Shown: piece after piece, positions 17,595 to 27,983 of the stretch
How the letters are laid out: each line of letters starts with the position of its first letter
Numbering within the stretch: position 1 is the first letter of the stretch
NCBI GenBank assembly: GCA_012927625.1
Contig: JABBOV010000024.1
Location: forward strand, 283,982-347,981
Length of the DNA stretch: 64,000 nt
Direction of reading: 5' to 3'
Source of the DNA: Glaciimonas sp.
Lineage (GTDB): Bacteria > Pseudomonadota > Gammaproteobacteria > Burkholderiales > Burkholderiaceae_D
The notes under the pieces: generated by a model
What the model saw: only the letters and a program-made list of their open reading frames with translations
The model's database searches: none
Told to the model about the DNA's origin: nothing
Program-made: the position numbers and the translations under genes

Positions 17595-17829
17595 TTAATT
17601 GCGTGCGTGTCTCAACGCAGGATCAAAATTTTGACCTGCAACACGAAGCCTTGACCAAAGCCTGGTACAAGAAGATATTCGGTGACAAGATCAGTGGAGG
17701 CCGGGCCGAACGTCCAGGGTTGAATAAAGCAGTGGAGATGCACCACGAAGGTGATACCTTAGCAACCTGGTCCAGTTTCATATGCTGCAGGATGGCCTGG
17801 CTAACCTGTTGTGCGAGACATTCCGATGA
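17588..17829 (+). pseudogene. Serine recombinase (resolvase/invertase) remnant
   Basis: The first 60 residues match the resolvase N-terminus: VRVSTQDQ with the catalytic Ser9, then KIFGDKISGGRAERPGLNKA and MHHEGDTLATW. The expected YVRVST has become CVRVST. After 17768 the frame loses homology; another frame gives a weak FHMLQDGLANL resembling a later resolvase segment. Most of the catalytic core and the DNA-binding domain are missing, so the protein is inactive. It marks a decayed transposon or plasmid-derived segment. Confidence 0.7.
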
Positions 17830-17991
17830 CGTGTTTGATCAATGGTCTTATCGCTTGTGCCGAATTCTGGAATAGTGGAATTCCGGCTTCGGCGCACAAG
17901 GGCTCGACTTGCCGCCTGACGCAAGGTCACTTCAACACGGTCGCCATGCAATGTGCAAACAATATCCAAAATTAAATTTAGCCAGCCACAT

Positions 17992-19308
17992 TCAGGAGAA
18001 AGTTCGCACTCCATAACGCGCCAGGGTCAAGCCGTCCAGATCGATTTCCGGTTCGCGCTCGGAAACGATGTCGGCTACCAGTTTTCCGGCGCCTGCAGCC
18101 ATTGCCCAGCCATTTGCGCCGTGTCCGATATTAACGAATAGGTTCCTGATCGGGGTTGCACCAATGAGCGGCGGGCCATCCGGCAAAGTCGCTTGCAGGC
18201 CGCACCAGAAATTCGCATTGTTATAGTTGGCAGCATGCGGAAACCAGTCAATGCCGATTTTGCGCAAAGTACGTCGCGCGGCCTCGGGCACTGTTGCCGA
18301 GCGCGAAGCCAGCTCTGCAGTTCCCGCCAAGCGAATTCGGTTACCCATGCGGGTGATGCTAACGCGATAGGTTTCATCCATCAATGCGGCTATGGGCACC
18401 GCATCCATGTCTTTCACGGTTGCTGTTGCGGCAAAGCTTTTGACGGAAAAAAGCGGGGTATTGATGCCGAGATTCTTGAGCATCCGGGCGCTTTCTGCGC
18501 CTGCTGCCAGCACGATGGCGTCAGCCGAAAAAGAAGTCTCGCCGATCTCCAGCGCAAGCTGATTGTTTTTTTGGGTGATTGTGCTGACGCTGCTGCCAAA
18601 AATGAACTCCACTCCCATCGACATTGCAATCTGCTTGAGTTGCTTGGTAAACAAAGAGCAGTTGGCTGTTGTTGAATGAGGCAGGTACAACCCACCAGCC
18701 AATGCAGTCTGTGATGCCAAGGCCGGCTCTAGTTGGCGTACCGCATCGGTATCGAGCAAGCGGTGCGCGCTATCCAGTTCGGCCAAGATAGCAAGCGCGG
18801 GCTCGGCGAGCGCCACATCTTGCGCGGTGCGGAATAGTTGCAGGTAGCCCTGCGTTTTTTTGTCGATCGGCAAGTCTTGTAATTGCAATTGCCGCTCCAT
18901 TTGCAGCAAGGTGTCGCTGCTGTAGGCGATCAGGCGCTGCATGCGATGCATATTGGTGCGAAAATTTTCCAGTTCGCATTCGGAAAGCCACAATCGGATC
19001 CAGCGCCACAAGGCCGGATCCATTTTGCGCGGCAACATCAACGGCGTTTCCTGTTTGAACAGATAGGCCAACAAATGTTTGGGCATGCCGGGTCTGGCCC
19101 ACGGCGTCACGTAACCGGGCGCCATCACGCCTGCATCGCCAAAACTGGCTTCTTCGGCGACATTGCCGCGACGTTCGATAACGACTACTTGATGTCCTGC
19201 CGCAGCCAGAAAATACGCGGTGGAAACACCGATGACGCCGCCTCCGATAACTGCTATTTGCTTTTGTACCAATTTCGAACCTAATCCTCTGTGCCAGAAA
19301 GCCGGCAA
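17992..19308 (-). CDS. dadA: D-amino-acid dehydrogenase, small subunit type
   Basis: An FAD-dependent, membrane-associated dehydrogenase that oxidises D-amino acids to 2-oxo acids and passes electrons to quinone. The 438-aa protein has the dinucleotide-binding motif IAVIGGGVIGVSTAYFLAAA near the start, ERRGNVAEEASFGDAG after it, and the C-terminal FAD contact NIGHGANGWAMAAGAGKLVAD. The start is uncertain: ATG 19308 adds about 17 residues before the Rossmann strand, and TTG 19272 would fit the family better. It is alone on its strand here, with no alanine racemase beside it. Confidence 0.87.
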   Translation of the reverse strand: MPAFWHRGLGSKLVQKQIAVIGGGVIGVSTAYFLAAAGHQVVVIERRGNVAEEASFGDAGVMAPGYVTPWARPGMPKHLLAYLFKQETPLMLPRKMDPALWRWIRLWLSECELENFRTNMHRMQRLIAYSSDTLLQMERQLQLQDLPIDKKTQGYLQLFRTAQDVALAEPALAILAELDSAHRLLDTDAVRQLEPALASQTALAGGLYLPHSTTANCSLFTKQLKQIAMSMGVEFIFGSSVSTITQKNNQLALEIGETSFSADAIVLAAGAESARMLKNLGINTPLFSVKSFAATATVKDMDAVPIAALMDETYRVSITRMGNRIRLAGTAELASRSATVPEAARRTLRKIGIDWFPHAANYNNANFWCGLQATLPDGPPLIGATPIRNLFVNIGHGANGWAMAAGAGKLVADIVSEREPEIDLDGLTLARYGVRTFS

Positions 19309-19447
19309 TGTACTAACGCACCCGCTGTTACGAGCACCCTATGGGCGATGAATGTAACGGTTGCCCGTTACTCCAGTATTGCCTTGCCGCAAATCTTTCG
19401 GATTTATTCGCATTATTTCAAGGTTGTCGCGCTAATCTGCGCTGCTT

Positions 19448-20263
19448 CTAGTTTGCCATGGCGATTTGAGACAGGCGCGCCAGCTTGACGCCGGCAGCAT
19501 CGAGCATGTCGCCGCACTGCTGCGAACGGAAAAAGTGATATTCGATTACGCGTTGCCGGGCAATTGCATCGTTTGGATATGGTGCAGTACCAGGGTGGCA
19601 CATGATCAACATGCCCTCTGTTGCTACTTTCAGCCAAATTTTGAAGCAGGCGGCATAGTCTTCCTGGTCAAAGCCATACACGCCACCAAAGCCGTTATTG
19701 CTTGCGATACGGGCGGCTTGCAAATCGACGGCAAGTGCGCTGCCGCCCAAATATTTCAGAATCAGGGCCTTGCCGCGCCATTGCGCATCTGCCGGCACGG
19801 TGTTGCGTACCCATACAGGGTGCCCCGGATAGCGATCCTGGATTACCTCCAGTACTATTTTCCGTACGCCTGGCAATTGATGCACATGCTGATGGCCGTC
19901 AATGAAGTCGGGTGGCTGACCAAATCCAGCTTCAAATGCATTTAATTGCCGTTGTAGTTCTTGCCGCAAGCGCGTCGAATTGATGCAGCGCAACAGACTG
20001 CGCAAGATGACAGCGTGCAGGCCAGGCATGCTGGTTTTGGCAAAACCCTCAGTTAAATTGAAGTGCAGACCCATATCCGCCTGACCGATATGCTCGCGTA
20101 ATGCCGGAGCTGCTGCGTCCTGCCAGCGTGGCGAAGTGCTGAAGCAGCTAACCGCGCTGAGTCGGCCCATATCGAGTAGCTGGCGTACCGCAAGATCGAT
20201 GCCTTCGTTCTGGGCATAATCATCTGCACACAGGGTAACTCTGGTCGTTTTTATGTTATCCAT
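19448..20263 (-). CDS. YdjC/ChbG/HpnK-type carbohydrate deacetylase
   Basis: A 271-aa metal-dependent deacetylase. The metal site is shown by CADDYAQNEGID near residue 12, HFNLTEG and the FIDGHQHVHQLPGV motif. It is the third gene of a minus-strand unit after the GT2 and GtrA genes (8-bp overlap with gtrA). In Francisella (NaxD) and Bordetella a deacetylase of this family removes the acetyl group from an undecaprenyl-phosphate-linked aminosugar before transfer to lipid A. The same role is inferred here from the neighbours. A hopanoid (HpnK) role is less likely because no hopanoid genes are near. Confidence 0.8.
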   Translation of the reverse strand: MDNIKTTRVTLCADDYAQNEGIDLAVRQLLDMGRLSAVSCFSTSPRWQDAAAPALREHIGQADMGLHFNLTEGFAKTSMPGLHAVILRSLLRCINSTRLRQELQRQLNAFEAGFGQPPDFIDGHQHVHQLPGVRKIVLEVIQDRYPGHPVWVRNTVPADAQWRGKALILKYLGGSALAVDLQAARIASNNGFGGVYGFDQEDYAACFKIWLKVATEGMLIMCHPGTAPYPNDAIARQRVIEYHFFRSQQCGDMLDAAGVKLARLSQIAMAN

Positions 20264-20663
20264 GCGATATCGGTTGCAAACGAAAGGCCCACCAGCGGCT
20301 CAGAACATACGTCATCACGGCAACAATGAGCACCACGATTCCCAGCGCGACGTAATACGACAGTTCCAGGTAGCGCAGGAACAGGTAAAACAGCAATTCG
20401 TTCAGGGAAAAACCGGATACGGCAATCGCTAAAAAGCGCAGGAAGGAGGTAGTAACACCGGTTTTATCGGGATTGGCAAAAGTCCAGTAGCGATGACCGA
20501 AATAGCTGACCCAGAAGGCGACCGCAAAGCCGCCGAAGTTTGCCTGCAACGGCTGGATTCGCAGCAGCTCAACCAAGCCGATGACGACCCAGTAATGTAG
20601 TACAGCGGCAAGCAAGCCGACCACGCCGAAGCGCAATAGCCGAAGCAACTCCAGTAGGCGCAT
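20256..20663 (-). CDS. GtrA-like polyprenyl-linked sugar flippase
   Basis: A 135-aa inner-membrane protein with four hydrophobic segments (FGVVGLLAAVLHYWVVIGLV, FAVAFWVSYFGHRYW, LAIAVSGFSLNELLFYLFL, VALGIVVLIVAVMTYVLSRW), the GtrA/DPMS pattern. GtrA proteins are thought to flip undecaprenyl-phosphate sugars to the periplasm. It starts at the last base of the GT2 stop region and overlaps the deacetylase, so the three are co-translated. Confidence 0.82.
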   Translation of the reverse strand: MRLLELLRLLRFGVVGLLAAVLHYWVVIGLVELLRIQPLQANFGGFAVAFWVSYFGHRYWTFANPDKTGVTTSFLRFLAIAVSGFSLNELLFYLFLRYLELSYYVALGIVVLIVAVMTYVLSRWWAFRLQPISHG

Positions 20664-21670
20664 TAGTTGCCGTCTTGCTGTGGTGCGGAAGATTTTACCG
20701 GGCCATTATTGATATCGTGCGCGACGATATACAACGGGCGGCGCTTGACTTCGTCATACACGCGCCCCAGGTATTCTCCCAGGACGCCGATGGAAATCAG
20801 CTGAATCCCCGAAAAAAACATCAAGCCCGCAGCCAGAGTGGCCCAGCCTGGCACATCGTTGCCGATGAAGACGTCTTCACCGATAATCCAGAGCGCATAA
20901 AAAATGGCCAACATTGAGATCACTACACCGATTGCGCTCCAGATCCGCAGCGGCAAGGTGGTAAAAGCGGTCATGCCGGCTAGAGCAAGCTCGCTGAGGC
21001 CGCGCAAACTAAAGCTGGAGACTCCTGTGGCGCGCGCATTTGGCACATAAGGCAGAGCGATACTGCTGAATCCGACCCAGGCATATAAGCCTTTCATGAA
21101 ACGGTTGCGTTCGGGTAATTGACGCAAGGCATGCACCACACTCTTGTCAAGTAGCCGAAAGTCGCCGGCGTTGCGTGGGATGTTGATCGGCGAGCCGGAT
21201 TCCATCAAGTGGTAAAACAGACTGGTGCCCCAGCGTTTCACGCGCGATTCTTCTCTGCGGTCGGTAATGACGCCATACACCATGTCAATCCCGCTCATCC
21301 ACAAACGCGCCATTTCAGGCAACAATTCCAGCGGATGCTGAAAATCGGCATCCATCAGAATGAGCGCGTCGCCTCGTGCCGCGTCGATTCCCGCCGACAA
21401 CGCCGCTTCCTTGCCGAAGTTGCGTGAAAGACTGATGTAACGCAAGCCGCCATTGGCGTCAGCTAGCAGTGCTGCGATTACCTGTTCAGTGTTGTCTATG
21501 CTGCCATCGTTGACGACAATAATTTCATACGAATCAGAAAATGTTGCAAGAGTCTCTTGCAGTTTTTGTAGGAATGCAACCAAATGCGCGGCTTCGTTAT
21601 AGGCCGGGATTACGCAAGAAATGCAAGCATGAACAGGACGATTTTTGGGAAATGAGGTCGGGGCTAGCAT
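20663..21670 (-). CDS. GT2 polyprenyl-phosphate glycosyltransferase (GtrB/ArnC-like)
   Basis: A 335-aa enzyme that loads a sugar from a nucleotide donor onto undecaprenyl phosphate at the inner membrane. The GT-A domain has VIPAYNEA near residue 21, VNDGSIDNT, and DADFQHPLELLPEM as the metal-binding DXD-type motif. Two C-terminal membrane helices follow (around 230-250 and 265-290). It is the first gene of the minus-strand unit and faces away from a GT39 gene. Sugar identity is unknown; the adjacent deacetylase suggests an N-acetylated hexosamine. Confidence 0.85.
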   Translation of the reverse strand: MLAPTSFPKNRPVHACISCVIPAYNEAAHLVAFLQKLQETLATFSDSYEIIVVNDGSIDNTEQVIAALLADANGGLRYISLSRNFGKEAALSAGIDAARGDALILMDADFQHPLELLPEMARLWMSGIDMVYGVITDRREESRVKRWGTSLFYHLMESGSPINIPRNAGDFRLLDKSVVHALRQLPERNRFMKGLYAWVGFSSIALPYVPNARATGVSSFSLRGLSELALAGMTAFTTLPLRIWSAIGVVISMLAIFYALWIIGEDVFIGNDVPGWATLAAGLMFFSGIQLISIGVLGEYLGRVYDEVKRRPLYIVAHDINNGPVKSSAPQQDGN

Positions 21671-21939
21671 ATTTGAGAAACCTTTTTCGATACCCTGATA
21701 CCAATTTGGCGAATAAACAAAAGCCGGTATTACCAGCTGATGTGCATTATAGGGGCATGATTTTACCTAAATCTTGCTTCATAAATTCATTTCCTAAGAA
21801 GTTTCGGATCAGAATGTCGCAATCAATCAGGCAGTATCGGTGAAAGCCGCAGTCTGAAGATATAATTCGGCACCTACGATAGGGCATTCGCCCATTCGGA
21901 CGTTTTATTTCATCGAATCCACAACTGTTTTGCACGTTT

Positions 21940-23532
21940 ATGCCGCCTCAGACACCCTCATTGTTATTGCCCGCACAAGATAATACGGGACGCAAGTCCC
22001 TGCACAACGATAGTAATCTGACCCCGCTGGTTTTGCTGCTGCTGTTGGGGCATTTACTCATGTGGACTGTGTTAGCGAGCTTAAGCCATCGCTCACCGGA
22101 CGTGGACAACATGGAACAGTTCGTTTGGGCTAACGCACTGGAGTGGGGCTATTACAAGCACCCGCCGCTGCCGTCATGGATTCTATACGGCCTGGTTTCG
22201 GTATTCGGGCGGCCGGTTTGGCTATCATTTTTTACCGGGCAGCTTAGTGTCGTACTATCTTTGTGGTTTGTCTGGAAGCTCGGTTGCGAGTTGACCACGC
22301 AACGCCGCGCTCTGATTGCGACGCTGCTGGTCTCGATGGTAAGTTACTTTACCGTGGGCGGTTTGATGAACAACCACAACACCATGCAGCTCTGGTCGGT
22401 CGCAGCTGCGATATGGATGTTTTATCGCGCCCTGCGTTATGACAGCTTGTGGGACTGGGCTGGATTTGGGGTTTTTTGCGGTCTGGCGTTCCTGACCAAA
22501 TACAGCGCGCTGATCCAGTTCGCCACATTCTTCCTGTTTCTTCTGGTCGCCGGCCACTTACGCCGGGCGCGAGTTTGGCAAGGCATCGCCCTGGCGACGC
22601 TCGCTTTCGCTTTTCTAGTTACACCGCATTTGATATGGCTAACGCAAAGTTCCGGCCCGGTTGGATACGCCAGCCATTCGTTGGCGCCAGTCGAAAGCTA
22701 TGGCGCATATATGGGGATTCTGATTAGTTTCTGCCTCTCTAATCTCGGGCGACTAGCGCCGCTCGGGTTTGCCCTGGCCTTCATTCGCATAGGAATGGCA
22801 CGGCAAGAAAGATCTGGATTGGCCGTCAGGCATCAAACCAAAATGGTGGCCGATTGTGCTGCTGCCGACCGTTTTTTTCTGCTGTTCGTCGGCCTGGGGC
22901 CGCTGGTATTGACACTACTTGTCTCCGCACTGCTCAAGACACCGCTGGTGGCGCATTGGGCAGCGACTTTTTTTCTATTGTTCGGTTTTTTTGCTTTCTG
23001 GGTATTAAAAAGTGGAAATGATGCGGTTCTTTTACGTATGACAGTAACAGTTGTCGTCATTTTGCAGATTCTGACGGCAATAGGCTATAACCTGGCGCGC
23101 GGACCATTTTCCGACATGACTGGCCGCGCTACCCGATCGACATTTCCGGGCGACGTAATCTCCCGTGAGGTTTATGCACAATGGCAAGCGCATGTGCGCA
23201 CGCCGCTGGTACTGGTGGTCGCCGACACTTGGCTGGGCGGCAATATCGCGACCCGCATCGGGCCCAAGGTGCAGGTCTTGATTAATGGTGATTTCAGTAA
23301 ATCACCCTGGGTGCAACCGGCTGAAGCCACGCGGTGCGGCATGCTGGTAGCAATCAATCGTAGTCCCAGCGATGCTAACGTTACAAACGAAAAAGTAGCG
23401 AGCCTGATGAATCAGGCTGCTTGGCACGGAACAATTCAGCTTCCCTGGACCAAAAAGCTCGATGGGCCGCAAGTGATTGTTGACTGGGGCATTATTGCGC
23501 CGCAACTTGGATGCCGTGCAGCCGAACACTAA
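21940..23532 (+). CDS. ArnT/PMT-like GT39-GT83 membrane glycosyltransferase
   Basis: A 530-aa multi-pass inner-membrane enzyme. The first periplasmic loop contains DVDNMEQFVWANALEWGYYK followed by HPPLPSW, the acidic donor/acceptor motif of ArnT and related polyprenyl-sugar transferases. About ten membrane segments follow, then a periplasmic C-terminal domain from about residue 390. It transfers a sugar from undecaprenyl phosphate to an envelope acceptor such as lipid A. It diverges from the GT2-GtrA-deacetylase unit across 269 bp. The acceptor is inferred from ArnT, FlmK and Lgm systems. Confidence 0.82.
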   Translation: MPPQTPSLLLPAQDNTGRKSLHNDSNLTPLVLLLLLGHLLMWTVLASLSHRSPDVDNMEQFVWANALEWGYYKHPPLPSWILYGLVSVFGRPVWLSFFTGQLSVVLSLWFVWKLGCELTTQRRALIATLLVSMVSYFTVGGLMNNHNTMQLWSVAAAIWMFYRALRYDSLWDWAGFGVFCGLAFLTKYSALIQFATFFLFLLVAGHLRRARVWQGIALATLAFAFLVTPHLIWLTQSSGPVGYASHSLAPVESYGAYMGILISFCLSNLGRLAPLGFALAFIRIGMARQERSGLAVRHQTKMVADCAAADRFFLLFVGLGPLVLTLLVSALLKTPLVAHWAATFFLLFGFFAFWVLKSGNDAVLLRMTVTVVVILQILTAIGYNLARGPFSDMTGRATRSTFPGDVISREVYAQWQAHVRTPLVLVVADTWLGGNIATRIGPKVQVLINGDFSKSPWVQPAEATRCGMLVAINRSPSDANVTNEKVASLMNQAAWHGTIQLPWTKKLDGPQVIVDWGIIAPQLGCRAAEH

Positions 23533-23588
23533 CACCTTGAACAGTTTTTCGAGGGCTTGTAGCTTCGTGTTAGATATTCAATATCTAT

Positions 23589-23658
23589 AGAGTATAGCTA
23601 AAAAACTATAGATTGCCGCTTGTATATGGGAATTTTTTAAAAATACAATATCCAGTAT
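23589..23658 (+). repeat. AT-rich 70-bp intergenic repeat, copy 3 of 8
   Basis: AGAGTATAGC at the start, CCGCTT at offset 28, AAAAATACAA at offset 51 and CCAGTAT at the end. It lies between the GT39 gene and the purL promoter. Confidence 0.75.
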
Positions 23659-23797
23659 TTTAATAATGAATACCAATAAGATGGTAAAAAATCAGCTATA
23701 GTTGGGTCTAAATCGGATATTGTCCAAGACTGATGCATATCTAACCCGCAGGTTGCGAATCGCCGTCTTGCCAGCTGTCACGCCTAGTGGGTCACGG

Positions 23798-23826
23798 TAT
23801 AATGCCGCATCCCTAAATTATGCGGC
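23798..23826 (+). promoter_or_regulatory. purL promoter -10 and adjoining dyad
   Basis: A consensus TATAAT at 23798-23803 is followed at once by a perfect 7-bp inverted repeat GCCGCAT-N9-ATGCGGC (23804-23826) covering the expected start of transcription. The -35 (CTGTCA at 17-bp spacing) is weak. The dyad could be an operator or a 5' stem-loop; it does not look like a PurR site. Confidence 0.5.
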
Positions 23827-23857
23827 TTCATTGCATCAAATCTCCCCTAGCTCCCCT

Positions 23858-26800
23858 ATGCTGATTCTTCCCGGTTCTAATGCACTGTCCGCTTTTCGAA
23901 CCCAACGTCTTTTGTCGCAACTGCACACTGTTGATGCCGATATTATCGCCATTACCGGGCGCTTCACCCATTTTATCGATGCCGGCCGGGCTGTATCGCA
24001 AGACGACACCAACCGTTTACAAGCCTTGCTGACCTATGGCGAACCCTTTTCAGCCGCACATTTGACTGATAAAGAAAGCGAAGAATTTTTTGTCATTCCA
24101 CGTTTTGGCACTATTTCTGCTTGGGCCAGCAAAGCTACCGACATCGCGCACAACTGCGGCATGGCGCATATCAAGCGCATCGAACGCGGGGTGGCGTACC
24201 GGGTGCAGTTGAAATCCGGTTTGCTGGGCGGGGTAAAGAAATTGTCTGGCACGGCTACACAAGCGGTGGCAGCCTTGCTGCATGACCGCATGACTGAAAT
24301 GGTATTGCGTTCGGCCAGCGATGCTGCCGGTTTGTTTACCGAGTTGGCAGCCAAGCCGCTGGAATCGATCGATATGCTAATCGGTGGCAAAGCTGCCCTG
24401 GTGGCAGCGAATACCGATCTCGGCCTGGCTCTGTCGGACGACGAAATCGATTACCTGCTTGCCGCATTTACGCAAGCCAAGCGCAACCCGACTGACGTTG
24501 AATTGATGATGTTCGCGCAAGCCAATAGCGAACATTGCCGTCATAAAATATTTAACGCCGATTGGACCATTGATGGTGAGGTTCAAGATAAATCGCTGTT
24601 TGCGATGATCAAGAACACCCATTTGTTGCAGCCGAAAGGCACCATTGTTGCCTATAGCGACAATTCCTCCATCATGGAAGGGGCGGCAGTTGCGCGCTTT
24701 TACCAGCGCGGTGCGGCCAAGGGCAATGTGTATGAGAGCTCGGTGGAATTGACGCATACCTTGATGAAGGTCGAGACGCACAACCATCCGACTGCAATTT
24801 CGCCTTTCCCCGGAGCTTCCACCGGTGCCGGGGGCGAAATCCGCGATGAAGGCGCGACTGGCCGTGGCTCCAAGCCGAAGGCTGGTTTGTGCGGTTTTAC
24901 CGTTTCCAACCTGAATTTGCCGGATGCCGTTCAGCCCTGGGAAAACAATCTCGATGTGACGCAAGCCGGCGTGGATTCCAATACCGATGCCAGTGTGTAT
25001 GGCAAACCGGACCGGATCGCGTCGCCGTTGCAGATCATGATTGAAGGCCCGCTGGGAAGCGCCGCGTTCAGCAACGAATTTGGCCGTCCGACGCTGGCTG
25101 GTTATTTCCGCACCTACCAGCAAAACGTCGGCGGCAATGTGCTGGGCTACCATAAGCCAATCATGATTGCCGGCGGTATCGGCAGCATTGCCGACCAGCA
25201 CACGCACAAGAACGATATTCCGGTCGGTAGCCTCCTGATCCAATTGGGCGGCCCCGGCATGCGCATCGGCATGGGCGGTAGCGCCGCATCCTCGATGGCA
25301 ACTGGCGCCAACACCGCCGATTTGGATTTCGACTCGGTGCAGCGCGGCAATCCAGAGATGGAACGACGCGCGCAGGAAGTTATCAACGCTTGCTGGTCGA
25401 TGGGCGATGAGAATCCGATTATTTCGATTCACGATGTCGGCGCTGGCGGCTTGTCGAACGCGTTCCCGGAGATTACCAATGATGCCAGGCGCGGCGCGAT
25501 TTTCGATTTGCGCAAAGTGCCTCTTGAAGAAAGTGGTCTGGCACCGAAAGAAATTTGGAGCAACGAATCGCAAGAGCGTTATGTGCTGGCCATCGCGCCC
25601 AACAATTTACCTTTGTTCGAATACCTGTGCCAGCGCGAGCGGTGCCTGTTCGCAGTGGTTGGAAGCGCCACTGAAGAGCGTCAGCTGAAAGTGATCGATC
25701 CTGAACATGGTAATAATCCGGTTGATATGCCAATGGACGTATTGCTCGGCAAGCCGCCGAAAATGCATCGCGACGCCACCCATGTCGCACTAGATCTGCC
25801 TGCGCTCGATTTGACTGGGATGGATTTGCTGGAAGTGTCGCAGCGCGTGCTGCGCCTGCCGGCCGTAGCCGACAAATCGTTCCTGATCACCATCGGCGAC
25901 CGCAGCGTCGGTGCGATGACGGTACGCGACCAGATGGTTGGCCCGTGGCAAGTGCCGGTAGCTGATTGCGCTGTCACCGCGATGAGTTTTGAAGGATTTC
26001 TCGGTGAAGCGATGGCGATGGGGGAGCGCACCCCGCTAGCTGCCATTAACGCCGCCGCCTCCGGCCGCATGGCGGTGGGCGAAGCGATCACCAATATCGC
26101 CGCGGCACCGATCAAGGATATTTCGGACATTAAATTGTCCGCCAACTGGATGGCCGCCTGCGGTCAGCCGGGGCAGGACGCCGCTTTGTTCGATACCGTC
26201 AAGGCAGTCGGCATGGAACTCTGTCCGGCGCTCGGCATCAGCATCCCGGTCGGCAAGGATTCGCTATCGATGCGCACCACCTGGCAAGACGAAGGCATTG
26301 CCAAAGCGGTTATCTCGCCGGTGTCGCTGATCGTCACCGCTTTTGCACCGGTACACGACGCGCGCCTGTCGCTGACGCCGCAAATCCGCACCGATGCCGG
26401 CGACACCGTACTGATTCTGATCGATCTCGGTCGCGGCAAAAACCGCATGGGCGCTTCTGCGCTAACCCAAGTCATGCAGCAGATCGGCAACGAAACGCCG
26501 GATATCGATAGCGCCGACGACCTGAAAGCATTTTTCGCTGCGATCCAGCAACTCAATACCGAACGTAAGCTGCTGGCTTATCACGACCGTTCCGACGGCG
26601 GCCTGTTTGCTACGTTGACTGAAATGGCGTTCGCCGGACGCTGTGGTTTAGCCATCAATCTGGATATGCTAACGCTGGAAGGTGAGCATGCCACCGACGG
26701 TGGCGACGCCAAGGATTGGGCCGGTCAAGTGGCAGAGCGCCGCAACGACCTGACCCTGCGCGCACTGTTCAGTGAAGAGTTGGGGGCAGTGATTCAGGTT

Positions 26801-27883
26801 CGTGCGGAACAAAAATCGGACGTAATGAACGTGCTGCGTACTTACAATCTCGGTGCTTGCAGCAACATCATCGGCAAGCCGCATGTGAAAGACGTAATTG
26901 AATTCATGCGCGATGCCAAGGCGATTTACAAACAACCGCGTGTGGCGTTGCAACGTTTATGGAGCGAAACCAGTTGGCGCATCGCCCGCTTGCGCGACAA
27001 TCCAGCCTGCGCCGATGCCGAATACGACCGCATTCTGGATATCAATGACCCCGGCATCACGCCGAGTCTGACGTTCGAGCCGCAGCAAGATATTGCCGCG
27101 CCGTATATTGCCACCGGAGTCAAGCCGCGCGTGGCAATCCTGCGCGAGCAAGGCGTCAATTCGCATGTGGAAACCGCGTATGTGATGCACAAATCCGGCT
27201 TTACAGCGGTCGATGTACACATGAGCGATCTGATTGCCGGGCGCGCCCGCCTCGGCGACTTCATCGGCCTGATCGCGGTCGGCGGTTTTTCGTATGGCGA
27301 TGTGCTGGGCGCCGGCGAAGGTTGGGCCAAGACCATACTTTTCAATGCCAAACTGGCCGAGCAATTTGCGCTGTTCTTCCAGCGCACCGATACTTTCGGT
27401 CTCGGCATTTGCAACGGTTGCCAGATGATGAGCAATTTGAAATCCATCATCCCCGGCGCACAGGCATGGCCGAAATTCACGCGCAACAAATCGGAACAGT
27501 TCGAGGCGCGCTTTGCGATGGTCGAAGTGGCGGATTCTCCATCGATATTCCTTCAGGGCATGGCCGGCACGCAAACCCCGATTGCGGTTGCGCACGGCGA
27601 AGGCTATGCGGATTTCGCCTTGACTGGCGATATCGAGCAAGCGCTGGTTGCGATGCGTTTCGTTGATAATCAGGGTCGCGTGACCGAAGGCTATCCGTAC
27701 AATCCGAATGGCTCGCCGCAAGGAATTACTGCAGTGACAACGCCGGACGGCCGGTTTACCGTGTGGATGCCGCACGCCGAACGCGTGTTCCGCTCGGTGC
27801 AGCAATCCTGGCACCCTGAATCCTGGGGTGACGATTCGCCGTGGATGCGCATGTTCCGCAATGCACGTAAATGGGTTGGGTAA
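23858..27883 (+). CDS. purL: Phosphoribosylformylglycinamidine synthase (large single-chain)
   Basis: Converts FGAR to FGAM with glutamine and ATP in purine synthesis. The 1341-aa protein is the single-chain type of Gram-negatives. It begins [20 protein letters not shown] like E. coli PurL, holds the synthetase core ([36 protein letters not shown]), and ends in a glutamine amidotransferase domain with nucleophile Cys1185 in [11 protein letters not shown] plus the [10 protein letters not shown] and HPESW residues of the triad. ATG 23858 is chosen because it aligns with the family start. It is transcribed alone and followed by a strong terminator. Confidence 0.96.
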   Translation: MLILPGSNALSAFRTQRLLSQLHTVDADIIAITGRFTHFIDAGRAVSQDDTNRLQALLTYGEPFSAAHLTDKESEEFFVIPRFGTISAWASKATDIAHNCGMAHIKRIERGVAYRVQLKSGLLGGVKKLSGTATQAVAALLHDRMTEMVLRSASDAAGLFTELAAKPLESIDMLIGGKAALVAANTDLGLALSDDEIDYLLAAFTQAKRNPTDVELMMFAQANSEHCRHKIFNADWTIDGEVQDKSLFAMIKNTHLLQPKGTIVAYSDNSSIMEGAAVARFYQRGAAKGNVYESSVELTHTLMKVETHNHPTAISPFPGASTGAGGEIRDEGATGRGSKPKAGLCGFTVSNLNLPDAVQPWENNLDVTQAGVDSNTDASVYGKPDRIASPLQIMIEGPLGSAAFSNEFGRPTLAGYFRTYQQNVGGNVLGYHKPIMIAGGIGSIADQHTHKNDIPVGSLLIQLGGPGMRIGMGGSAASSMATGANTADLDFDSVQRGNPEMERRAQEVINACWSMGDENPIISIHDVGAGGLSNAFPEITNDARRGAIFDLRKVPLEESGLAPKEIWSNESQERYVLAIAPNNLPLFEYLCQRERCLFAVVGSATEERQLKVIDPEHGNNPVDMPMDVLLGKPPKMHRDATHVALDLPALDLTGMDLLEVSQRVLRLPAVADKSFLITIGDRSVGAMTVRDQMVGPWQVPVADCAVTAMSFEGFLGEAMAMGERTPLAAINAAASGRMAVGEAITNIAAAPIKDISDIKLSANWMAACGQPGQDAALFDTVKAVGMELCPALGISIPVGKDSLSMRTTWQDEGIAKAVISPVSLIVTAFAPVHDARLSLTPQIRTDAGDTVLILIDLGRGKNRMGASALTQVMQQIGNETPDIDSADDLKAFFAAIQQLNTERKLLAYHDRSDGGLFATLTEMAFAGRCGLAINLDMLTLEGEHATDGGDAKDWAGQVAERRNDLTLRALFSEELGAVIQVRAEQKSDVMNVLRTYNLGACSNIIGKPHVKDVIEFMRDAKAIYKQPRVALQRLWSETSWRIARLRDNPACADAEYDRILDINDPGITPSLTFEPQQDIAAPYIATGVKPRVAILREQGVNSHVETAYVMHKSGFTAVDVHMSDLIAGRARLGDFIGLIAVGGFSYGDVLGAGEGWAKTILFNAKLAEQFALFFQRTDTFGLGICNGCQMMSNLKSIIPGAQAWPKFTRNKSEQFEARFAMVEVADSPSIFLQGMAGTQTPIAVAHGEGYADFALTGDIEQALVAMRFVDNQGRVTEGYPYNPNGSPQGITAVTTPDGRFTVWMPHAERVFRSVQQSWHPESWGDDSPWMRMFRNARKWVG

Positions 27884-27911
27884 TCGTTAGTCCTTTGTAG
27901 CTTACGACAGT

Positions 27912-27940
27912 AAAAAAGCGCTCATGAAGAGCGCTTTTTT
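27912..27940. terminator. Bidirectional rho-independent terminator
   Basis: A 12-bp perfect stem (AAAAAAGCGCTC and its complement) around ATGAA, with A and T tracts on both sides. It can end purL and the converging parvulin gene. Confidence 0.9.
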
Positions 27941-27983
27941 TAATGCAATCTTAAAATTTGAATTAGTCTGGATTAACCAAGAT

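Noticed and set aside
24377..25573. 398-codon open frame on the minus strand inside purL
   Set aside because: It lies wholly opposite purL, whose family match is complete. The translation resembles no protein.
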